Of a stretch of DNA of 5,570 nucleotides, positions 1 to 4,977 are shown piece after piece; within the stretch, counting starts at the first letter, position 1; every line of letters starts with the position of its first letter. Made by a program: the position numbers and the translations under genes. Source of the DNA: DUPQ01 sp041678685 (GTDB lineage: Bacteria; Bacillota; Clostridia; DUPQ01); the NCBI GenBank assembly GCA_041678685.1, contig JBAYNV010000144.1, forward strand, positions 1-5,570, read 5' to 3'. The notes beneath the pieces are model-generated. The model was not told the origin of the DNA. It ran no database searches and saw nothing but the letters and a program-made list of their open reading frames with translations.

Positions 1-372
1 AAGAACCAGTGGTTCTATAACATTCTTGCCAGACTGTATATCTTCTCAGGCGATCTTGAGCATGCGAAAAAAATTGCGGCTGAAGGATATGAATATCTGA
101 ATACCAACATCAATGCGATCGAAAACCTTCTTGTGATCCACTGCATCAATGAAGACTGGGTAAAAGCAAAGTCTGCAGCCGATAAGATCATAAAAGGTAA
201 GAGGAAAATGCTGCCCTCATCGATGGATGCATACTATTTCGCAGGGCTCGCATACGAAAAGAGCGGACAGGATGAGGATGCGGCCAGGATGTATGAAAAA
301 GCACTGGAGTATGAGCATACTACGATGACATATATCGACAGCGAGTCAGTTTTAGGGAAAGGCAGGATCTGA
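1..372 (+). CDS. TPR-repeat protein, C-terminal fragment (5' end outside window)
   Basis: The reading frame is open from the first base and ends in TGA at 370-372, so 123 residues of the C-terminus are visible and the true start lies upstream. The visible part is alpha-helical and repeat-like. Residues about 4-37 resemble a degenerate tetratricopeptide unit (aromatic/Ala positions around LARLY, then GDLEHAKKIA). Residues about 76-109 are a clear TPR, with AYYFAGLAYEKSGQDEDAA followed by YEKALEY. The segment between, about 40-72, looks like another diverged unit. TPR units are protein-interaction scaffolds. No enzymatic motif, signal peptide or membrane segment is visible in this fragment, so no specific function can be assigned. 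Its stop codon shares one base with the start of the following membrane-protein gene, which suggests co-transcription and perhaps translational coupling. A GTG at 133 could be read as a start, but the frame continues upstream with good coding character, so this is an internal codon of a longer gene. Confidence 0.8.
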   Translation, partial: KNQWFYNILARLYIFSGDLEHAKKIAAEGYEYLNTNINAIENLLVIHCINEDWVKAKSAADKIIKGKRKMLPSSMDAYYFAGLAYEKSGQDEDAARMYEKALEYEHTTMTYIDSESVLGKGRI

Positions 373-1286
373 TGGAGAGGAAAATAGATTCCAAAACCGT
401 TTTTTCAAAGGTATTAGATTATCTTATTATGTTTGTGGGCGTAGCGATATGCGCCGCAGGCGTAAATATGTTCTTTATACCTTTTAGGATACACTCAGGC
501 GGTATTTCAGGTGTTGCTACTGTCCTTTACTATATCTTCAATCAAAAGGTACCGCTTGGTGTAATGATCATTGCGCTAAACCTGCCTCTCTTTGTGATCG
601 GTCTTAAAGTCATAGGTAAGCGTTTTATGCTGAGAACGACTTTTGCCACGCTTGTATACACAGTCATTATAGATACGACCTCTGTATGGCTTGGTAACGT
701 CTCCGCATCGATAGTTGCTGAAAACAACAGCACTACCGATATGATCCTGTTCTCGCTTTTCGGAGGATGCATGATGGGAATAGGGCTTGGCATGGTATTT
801 ACGCGTAATGCCTGTACGGGCGGATCGGATCTGCTTGCTGAAATACTGAGAAAAAAAGGTATCTCATGGAGCATGGGTACGATAATGTTCTTCTTTGACT
901 TATTTACTATAGTTTTATCATATATAGTTTTCAAGAACCTGATGCTGTGCCTGTATTCGGTCATAGCCATATTTACTTCCATGAAACTGATCGATTTCAT
1001 ACTTGACGGTGCGAATATCGCAAAAGCCGTTTTCATCATATCAGACAGCAATGATGAAATAGCGGAAGCCATCATGTCTGAACTTAAAAGAGGCGTGACA
1101 GGGCTGTCCGGAAGAGGCATGTACTTAAAAAAGGAAAGGGAGACGTTGTTCTGCGTCGTTAAGAACAGACAGCTGCCGGCTCTTAAGAAAATAGTCAAGA
1201 ACGTTGACAGGAAAGCTTTCCTCATAGTTACTACAGCCCATGAGGTGCTTGGAGAGGGTTTTACTACCTTTGACAAAGAGCTTTAA
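372..1286 (+). CDS. YitT family membrane protein (DUF161 membrane domain + C-terminal DUF2179 domain)
   Basis: This 304-residue protein has the usual length and architecture of YitT-family proteins. The first two thirds are hydrophobic, with helices at roughly 15-36, 62-82, 88-106, 125-145, 168-188 and 190-208, plus a Gly-rich stretch (HSGGISGVATV, 41-51) and the TGGSDLLAEIL motif (149-159) typical of the family. The last about 85 residues (218-304) form a soluble DUF2179-type domain with GRGMYLKKERETLFCVV and the terminal EVLGEGF signature. The protein should sit in the cytoplasmic membrane with the C-terminal domain probably cytosolic. The biochemical function of the family is poorly defined and no substrate can be inferred. 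The ATG at 372 overlaps the TGA of the TPR gene (TGATG), with an AGGA RBS at 364-367. The final codons carry the -35 element for the downstream operon. No terminator follows, so readthrough into the transketolase genes is possible. Family assignment is confident; several paralogues usually occur per genome, so no symbol is given. Confidence 0.93.
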   Translation: MERKIDSKTVFSKVLDYLIMFVGVAICAAGVNMFFIPFRIHSGGISGVATVLYYIFNQKVPLGVMIIALNLPLFVIGLKVIGKRFMLRTTFATLVYTVIIDTTSVWLGNVSASIVAENNSTTDMILFSLFGGCMMGIGLGMVFTRNACTGGSDLLAEILRKKGISWSMGTIMFFFDLFTIVLSYIVFKNLMLCLYSVIAIFTSMKLIDFILDGANIAKAVFIISDSNDEIAEAIMSELKRGVTGLSGRGMYLKKERETLFCVVKNRQLPALKKIVKNVDRKAFLIVTTAHEVLGEGFTTFDKEL

Positions 1287-1297
1287 GATGGTATAAT
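1270..1297 (+). promoter_or_regulatory. Consensus sigma-A-type promoter for the transketolase-tatD-rsmA operon
   Basis: TTGACA at 1270-1275 and TATAAT at 1292-1297 are exact matches to both vegetative promoter hexamers, with a 16-nt spacer. The -35 lies inside the last codons of the YitT-family gene (TTT GAC AAA) and the -10 lies just past its stop codon. Transcription should start near 1304, giving a leader of about 52 nt before the ATG at 1356. Two exact hexamers at an acceptable spacing just upstream of an operon make this a strong call. Activity has not been measured. Confidence 0.85.
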
Positions 1298-1312
1298 TGT
1301 GAAGGTAATTTT

Positions 1313-1329
1313 TCATCTGTTGCAGATGA
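1313..1329 (+). promoter_or_regulatory. Perfect inverted repeat / 5'-leader stem-loop before the transketolase genes
   Basis: TCATCTG (1313-1319) and CAGATGA (1323-1329) are perfect reverse complements around a TTG loop. The repeat begins about nine bases after the predicted transcription start. It is not a terminator, because it is followed by GTATAAAG with no T-run. It could be a repressor operator covering the start of transcription or an RNA stem near the 5' end that stabilises the mRNA. The repeat is directly visible; its role is inference. Confidence 0.45.
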
Positions 1330-1342
1330 GTATAAAGAACAG

Positions 1343-1348
1343 AAGGAG
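1343..1348 (+). promoter_or_regulatory. Strong RBS that fixes the transketolase N-subunit start
   Basis: AAGGAG at 1343-1348 stands seven bases before the ATG at 1356. This settles the start against the in-frame GTG at 1299, which would add 19 residues unlike the family, would overlap the stem-loop, and lies upstream of the predicted transcription start. Confidence 0.9.
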
Positions 1349-1355
1349 TCAAAAA

Positions 1356-2198
1356 ATGGAACAGCAAGAACTTTTAGCATTGAAAAAGAAAGCAGCTGAT
1401 ATAAGGAAAGATGTGATCGAAGAAGTCTATTCGGCAAACAGCGGACATCCGGGCGGATCACTGTCATGCACTGATATACTCACGGTACTATATTTCAAAC
1501 AGATGAGGATCGATCCGTCGAATCCAAGGGATCCCAACAGGGACAGATTCGTATTGTCGAAGGGACACTGCGCTCCCGCCTTATACGGTGCGCTTGCTGA
1601 AAAAGGATATTTCCCGAAACAGGAATTATTAAAGTTCAGAAGCATAGAGAGCCATCTTGAAGGCCATCCGAGCATGAAGGATGTACCCGGAGTCGATATG
1701 TCGACAGGATCTTTAGGCCAGGGTATAAGCGCTGCTTGCGGAATGGCACAGGCTGGCAAGCTCGATAAAAAGGATTACAGGGTCTATGCGATACTGGGTG
1801 ACGGGGAACTTGAAGAAGGCCAGGTCTGGGAAGCTGCAATGTATGCCGCCCATTACAAGCTTGATAATCTTACTGCGTTTTTAGATCATAACGGTTTACA
1901 GATAGATGGAGATATAAAGAAGGTAATGTCACCTGAACCGGTCACAGATAAGTTCAAAGCATTCGGCTGGAACGTGATAGTGGTGAGCGGTCATAACCTT
2001 GAGCAGATCGACTGTGCTATCAATAAAGCAAAGGAAACAAAGGGTATACCCACGATCATAGTAGCTGAGACAGTAAAAGGCAAAGGCGTTTCGTTCATGG
2101 AGAACCAGGCAGGCTGGCACGGCAAAGCTCCTAACAAGGAACAGAGGGATATCGCAATAGCGGAAATAGACGCATATATCGCAGGTCTGGAGGGATGA
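1356..2198 (+). CDS. Transketolase, N-terminal subunit (thiamine diphosphate-binding half)
   Basis: This 280-residue protein matches the usual size of the N-terminal half of split transketolases. With the next gene it should form the cytosolic enzyme (EC 2.2.1.1) that moves two-carbon ketol units between sugar phosphates in the non-oxidative pentose phosphate pathway. Visible signatures include SGHPGGSLS (29-37, His31), SKGHCAPALY (68-77), EGHPS (102-106), STGSLGQGIS (116-125), and the thiamine diphosphate motif that starts at GDGELEEGQVWEA (148-160) and closes at DHNG (177-180), where Asp149 and Asn179 are the expected metal ligands. The start at 1356 is chosen for its AAGGAG RBS. The next gene begins four bases after this stop, with GGAGG embedded in the last codons here, so the two subunits should be made together. 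A split transketolase is common in Clostridia and archaea. Similar split pairs sometimes act on other ketoses in accessory loci, but nothing here suggests a specialised substrate. Confidence 0.94.
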   Translation: MEQQELLALKKKAADIRKDVIEEVYSANSGHPGGSLSCTDILTVLYFKQMRIDPSNPRDPNRDRFVLSKGHCAPALYGALAEKGYFPKQELLKFRSIESHLEGHPSMKDVPGVDMSTGSLGQGISAACGMAQAGKLDKKDYRVYAILGDGELEEGQVWEAAMYAAHYKLDNLTAFLDHNGLQIDGDIKKVMSPEPVTDKFKAFGWNVIVVSGHNLEQIDCAINKAKETKGIPTIIVAETVKGKGVSFMENQAGWHGKAPNKEQRDIAIAEIDAYIAGLEG

Positions 2199-2202
2199 TA
2201 AG

Positions 2203-3138
2203 ATGAAAAAAGCAACAAGAGTGGCTTACGGAGAAGCTTTAGCTGAATTCGGAAGTGATGAAAGGATAGTGGTTTTGGATTGTGATCTGTCCAAATCCAC
2301 AATGACAAACACATTCAAAGATAAATATCCGGAAAGATTTTTCAATACAGGCATAGCCGAAGCAAACATGATGTCATCTGCAGCAGGTATGGCAACATGC
2401 GGTAAAATAGTATTTGCCAGCACTTTCGCTATATTCGCAGCTTTAAGAGGATGCGAACAGATAAGAAATTCGATATGCTATCCAAAACTGAATGTAAAGG
2501 TATGCGCAACGCATGCAGGGATATCGGTAGGGGAAGACGGCGCGTCTCACCAGCCTATAGAGGATATAGGGATAATGAGATCCATACCTAATATGACGAT
2601 AGTCCAGCCATGCGATGCTAATGAAACAAGACAGGCTATCAGAGCTGCCATAGACTATAACGGACCGATGTATATCAGGCTTGGAAGACTTGCGGTAGAA
2701 GATATAAACGATACCACATATGAATTCCATCTGGGAAAAGGCGTTCAGCTCAAAGACGGATGCGACCTTACTATAATCGCTTCGGGACTGATGGTAGGTC
2801 CTGCGCTTGTTGCATATGAAACGCTCAGGGCACAGGGGATATCGGCAAGGGTAGTTAATATGCATACGATAAAGCCTATAGACAGAGACATAATAGTAAA
2901 AGCGGCAAGAGAGACCGGAGCTATAGTGACATGCGAAGAGCATAATATACTGTGCGGGCTTGGTTCTGCGGTGTGCGAAGTCGTGTCCGAAGAATGGCCT
3001 GTACCGGTCAAGAGAGTCGGGATAGAGGATAAATTCGGAAAATCCGGCAAGCCGGAACTGCTTCTGGAAATGTACGGCCTGACAGCTGAAAACATAGTCA
3101 TCAAGTCTAAGATAGCTATGGCATTGAAAAAGAAATGA
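2203..3138 (+). CDS. Transketolase, C-terminal subunit (pyrimidine-binding and C-terminal domains)
   Basis: This 311-residue protein is the second half of the split transketolase. The pyrimidine-binding domain covers about residues 3-165 and includes NTGIAEANMM (48-57), whose Glu53 corresponds to the catalytic glutamate that activates the thiamine diphosphate aminopyrimidine. It also contains THAGISVGEDGASHQPIED (103-121), with the His116 region lining the active site. The transketolase C-terminal domain follows at about 185-305 (DLTIIASGLMVGPAL, then EEHNILCGLGSAV and the GIEDKFGKSGKP segment). The active site forms at the interface with the N-subunit, so neither protein is expected to work alone. 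The ATG at 2203 is preceded by GGAGG at 2189-2193, nine bases away and inside the preceding gene. The stop overlaps the tatD start as ATGA (3135-3138). An alternative label would be a DXS-like enzyme, but the split organisation and the N-subunit motifs favour transketolase. Confidence 0.94.
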   Translation: MKKATRVAYGEALAEFGSDERIVVLDCDLSKSTMTNTFKDKYPERFFNTGIAEANMMSSAAGMATCGKIVFASTFAIFAALRGCEQIRNSICYPKLNVKVCATHAGISVGEDGASHQPIEDIGIMRSIPNMTIVQPCDANETRQAIRAAIDYNGPMYIRLGRLAVEDINDTTYEFHLGKGVQLKDGCDLTIIASGLMVGPALVAYETLRAQGISARVVNMHTIKPIDRDIIVKAARETGAIVTCEEHNILCGLGSAVCEVVSEEWPVPVKRVGIEDKFGKSGKPELLLEMYGLTAENIVIKSKIAMALKKK

Positions 3139-3929
3139 TTTTTGAGAGCCATGCGCACTTACTTGACGAACGGTTCGATCAGGACAGAGATGAAGTAATA
3201 AAAAGATCTTTGGAGAACGGCATTCGTGCCGTTCTTTGCGTTTCAGATACAATGGAGACATCCAGGGAGTCTCTCCCTCTTGCCGACAGATATCCTGAGG
3301 TTTTTGCATCAGTAGGCGTGCATCCGCATAATGCCGGTTCTTTCACGGATGACAGTATTAAGGAATTAAAAGAACTTGCCATGAATGAAAAGGTCCTTGC
3401 CATAGGCGAGATAGGCCTTGACTATTATTATGATCTGTGCGAACGTGAAAAACAGAAGGAAGTATTCAAAAAACAGCTCCAACTGGCAAAGGAATTGTCC
3501 CTTCCTGTCATCATACATGACCGGGAAGCGCATATGGACACTCTGGATCTGCTAAAAAGCATAGGCCTGCATACCGAAGGGGTCCTGCACAGCTATTCGG
3601 GAAGTGTTGAAAGCGCAAGGATATTTCTTGATATGGGGTTATACTTTTCTTTTACGGGAGTTATTACATTTAAAAATGCCAGCAGGATCCTTGAAGTATT
3701 ACAGTTCATTCCTGTTGACAGATTACTGTTAGAAACCGACAGCCCGTGTCTTGCGCCCGTGCCTGTCAGAGGGAAAAGAAACGAACCTGGGAATATAACA
3801 TATATCGCAGACAAGATCGCACAGATCAAACATATCGAACCTTTTGAACTGCTGGACAGGACATGGAACAATTCCTTTGATCTGTTCAAAAAAGCAGTTC
3901 CGTACAGAGAAAAATTGGAGAAAAAATGA
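3135..3929 (+). CDS. tatD: TatD family metal-dependent hydrolase (putative DNase)
   Basis: The 264-residue length is normal for TatD proteins, which are cytosolic TIM-barrel amidohydrolase-superfamily enzymes with 3'-5' exonuclease activity on DNA or RNA in characterised members. All expected metal ligands are visible: the His6-Ala-His8 pair (ESHAHL), Glu92 in AIGEIGLDYYYD (89-100), His128 in PVIIHDREAH, His152 in VLHSYSGS, and Asp202 in LLETDSPCLAP (198-208). The GVHPHNA motif (61-67) and the RGKRNEP segment (212-218) are also typical. The start overlaps the transketolase C-subunit stop by four bases (ATGA), and no good Shine-Dalgarno sequence precedes it, so translation probably depends on coupling. 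Its own stop overlaps the rsmA start in the same way. tatD beside rsmA is conserved in Firmicutes, although an rnmV gene usually sits between them. Two strong hairpins occur in its first 150 bases. The true cellular substrate is not settled for this family. Confidence 0.95.
   Translation: MIFESHAHLLDERFDQDRDEVIKRSLENGIRAVLCVSDTMETSRESLPLADRYPEVFASVGVHPHNAGSFTDDSIKELKELAMNEKVLAIGEIGLDYYYDLCEREKQKEVFKKQLQLAKELSLPVIIHDREAHMDTLDLLKSIGLHTEGVLHSYSGSVESARIFLDMGLYFSFTGVITFKNASRILEVLQFIPVDRLLLETDSPCLAPVPVRGKRNEPGNITYIADKIAQIKHIEPFELLDRTWNNSFDLFKKAVPYREKLEKK
3214..3235 (+). other. Strong stem-loop inside the start of tatD
   Basis: AGAACGGCA (3214-3222) and TGCCGTTCT (3227-3235) form a perfect 9-bp stem closed by a TTCG tetraloop, within tatD codons 27-34. 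It is followed by a broken T-tract (TTTGCGTTTC), so it resembles a poor intrinsic terminator. A second stem, AGGGAG/CTCCCT with a TCT loop, lies at 3264-3278. The pairing is directly visible, but whether it attenuates, stabilises or processes the polycistronic mRNA is unknown. Confidence 0.35.
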
Positions 3930-4774
3930 GAATTGAAGATGAACTGATACCGCTTCCGCGGAATATAAGGGCAAAGAAATCACTGGGGCAGAACTTTTTA
4001 ACTGATAAAAGCATCGCGCTCAAAATAGTGGAAGCTTTATCGCTTGAATCTACTGATACCGTTATAGAAGTGGGTTCGGGAGCAGGTGCCATCACATCAC
4101 TGATCGCACCTGATTGTGCGAAAATGTATGCAGTGGAGATAGACAGGGATCTTCTGAAACCCCTGTCTGATAAGATGTCGCAATACAGCAATACCACGAT
4201 CATAAACAAAGATATATTAAAAACTGACATAGACACACTGTTCGATACATCCAAAGGATACAAGGCCGTTGCCAATCTTCCTTACTACATAACGACGCCT
4301 GTCATAATGAAATTCATTGACAGCAAAAATACTCCCGACATCATGGTGTTCATGATGCAGAAGGAAGTAGCTGAAAGGATATGCGAGAAGGAAGGAAGCC
4401 GTATATATGGAAGCCTTACCATATATATCGCATATAGATATAAGGTGGAAGTGGTGACATATGTAGAACCTTCATGCTTCATTCCCTCACCTCTTGTGAC
4501 AAGCACTGTCCTTAAATTCACAAAAAGAGAAAAGCCGTATGTTGATGTACTTTCTGAGGAACTGTTCTTTAAAGTCGTAAGGGGAGGGTTCTCCCAAAGA
4601 CGAAAAAAACTTTCAAATTCGCTTGCAGGCGTAAGCGATCTTGGGATATCGAGAGAGCAGATCGAGGAGATCCTCTGCGATTTAGGTTTACGCTGCGATG
4701 CCAGAGCTGAAAGCCTTTCGATCCAGGATTTTGCAAAACTTACAAACCGGATATATGATCTGAAGAATAAATAA
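3926..4774 (+). CDS. rsmA: 16S rRNA (adenine(1518)-N6/adenine(1519)-N6)-dimethyltransferase RsmA/KsgA
   Basis: This 282-residue protein is the typical KsgA length. It dimethylates the two adjacent adenosines in the loop of the last 16S rRNA helix, using S-adenosylmethionine, late in 30S assembly. Loss of the enzyme gives kasugamycin resistance in other bacteria. Motifs in order are: KKSLGQNFL (17-25); the SAM-binding VIEVGSGAGAIT (46-57); the acidic motif AVEID (69-73), which contacts the ribose; NKDIL (94-98); the catalytic motif NLPYY (117-121); FIPSPLVTSTVLKF (185-198); and the C-terminal FKVVRGGFSQRRKKLSNSL (215-233) and RAESLSIQDFAKL (260-272). Nothing essential is missing. Its ATG overlaps the tatD stop (ATGA), with GGAG at 3917-3920 five bases upstream. 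It is the last gene of the operon. The close relative Erm (23S methylase) is excluded by length, the C-terminal motifs and the tatD context. Confidence 0.97.
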   Translation: MRIEDELIPLPRNIRAKKSLGQNFLTDKSIALKIVEALSLESTDTVIEVGSGAGAITSLIAPDCAKMYAVEIDRDLLKPLSDKMSQYSNTTIINKDILKTDIDTLFDTSKGYKAVANLPYYITTPVIMKFIDSKNTPDIMVFMMQKEVAERICEKEGSRIYGSLTIYIAYRYKVEVVTYVEPSCFIPSPLVTSTVLKFTKREKPYVDVLSEELFFKVVRGGFSQRRKKLSNSLAGVSDLGISREQIEEILCDLGLRCDARAESLSIQDFAKLTNRIYDLKNK

Positions 4775-4792
4775 ATGGATAATATATGTAAG

Positions 4793-4820
4793 TTGACAAT
4801 ATAATGAGTGTAGTTATTAC
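4793..4820 (+). promoter_or_regulatory. Possible weak promoter just after rsmA
   Basis: TTGACA at 4793-4798 is an exact -35 hexamer. The best -10 at suitable distance is TATTAC (4815-4820, 16-nt spacer), matching four of six positions. A TATAAT at 4800-4805 lies too close to this -35 to pair with it. In such AT-rich sequence chance matches are likely. If real, it would start transcription near 4827, upstream of the AT-rich hairpin. Confidence 0.3.
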
Positions 4821-4829
4821 ATCATAAGG

Positions 4830-4880
4830 ATATATTTTTTTTACGGATCCATGAACAGAAAAAAAAGATATTTTTTATTT
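4830..4880 (+). terminator. Candidate weak terminator after rsmA (AT-rich hairpin plus T-tract)
   Basis: A run of eight T (4835-4842) can pair with a run of eight A (4859-4866). The stem extends past one mismatch through ATAT (4830-4833) and ATAT (4868-4871), giving 12 of 13 pairs around a 16-nt loop that contains GGATCC. A T-rich tract (4871-4880) follows. This is the only terminator-like structure between the operon and nrdD. Because the stem is all A-T, it would be weak as an intrinsic terminator. The flanking A and T runs would let it act in either direction. Confidence 0.35.
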
Positions 4881-4888
4881 GAAAAGTC

Positions 4889-4917
4889 TTGCTTTTTATA
4901 AACCCAGCAAATATACT
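4889..4917 (+). promoter_or_regulatory. Candidate promoter for nrdD
   Basis: TTGCTT (4889-4894) and TATACT (4912-4917) are separated by 17 bases. The -10 matches consensus at five of six positions; the -35 matches only at TTG. Transcription would start near 4924, about 54 bases before the nrdD ATG. It is the best-placed promoter for nrdD. A TATAAA at 4897-4902 is an alternative -10 but lacks a matching -35. Confidence 0.4.
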
Positions 4918-4930
4918 AAATACTAAGTGT
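4915..4930 (+). promoter_or_regulatory. Weak NrdR-box-like site over the nrdD -10 region
   Basis: ACTAAATACTAAGTGT agrees with the published NrdR-box consensus (ACACWATATATWGTGT, recalled from memory) at 11 of 16 positions and overlaps the candidate -10 element, where a repressor would act. NrdR commonly represses ribonucleotide reductase genes. Against it, the central bases match poorly and I found no second box at the usual spacing of about three helical turns on either side. Treat as a hypothesis. Confidence 0.22.
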
Positions 4931-4967
4931 TGTGTGTGCGGGGTAGTAAAAAACGCAACATGTTGGA

Positions 4968-4973
4968 AGAGGG
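4968..4973 (+). promoter_or_regulatory. RBS that decides the nrdD start
   Basis: AGAGGG at 4968-4973 (core GAGG 4969-4972) lies five bases before the ATG at 4978. An in-frame ATG at 4960 would add six residues (MLEEGK) but has no RBS at suitable distance, and the AGAGGG would then be inside the gene. NrdD proteins commonly begin like MITKIIKRDGR, which supports 4978. Confidence 0.7.
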
Positions 4974-4977
4974 CAAA

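Noticed and set aside
542..1276. Long open frame on the minus strand opposite the YitT-family gene
   Set aside because: It mirrors a well-supported + strand membrane protein gene, gives no recognisable protein family, and has no promoter or RBS context.
1299..1355. In-frame upstream GTG start for the transketolase N-subunit, adding 19 residues
   Set aside because: It lies before the predicted transcription start and has no RBS, and its peptide is unlike the family. The ATG at 1356 has AAGGAG seven bases upstream.
1356..3138. Possibility that the transketolase pair is a specialised ketose-processing or DXS-like enzyme
   Set aside because: All motifs are standard for split transketolase and the flanking genes are housekeeping, with no sugar transporter or isoprenoid genes nearby.
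2443..3309. 288-codon open frame on the minus strand across the transketolase C-subunit and tatD
   Set aside because: The composition is Tyr/Arg/His/Cys-rich and resembles an antisense shadow. It spans two genes with complete catalytic motifs on the + strand.
4402..4427. Perfect 9-bp inverted repeat (TATATATGG / CCATATATA) in rsmA, beside a 7-bp direct repeat GGAAGCC
   Set aside because: It is AT-rich, lies in the middle of the coding sequence and encodes the family-typical YGSLTIYIAY segment. Most likely coincidence of ATA/TAT codons.
4582..4595. Short stem GGGAG-GGTT-CTCCC in rsmA
   Set aside because: It is only 5 bp and falls in codons for the conserved GGFSQ motif, so protein constraint explains it. 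No T-run follows.
4800..4805. TATAAT directly after TTGACA downstream of rsmA
   Set aside because: The hexamers are one base apart, so they cannot form a single promoter, and no suitable -35 lies 16-18 bases upstream of this TATAAT.
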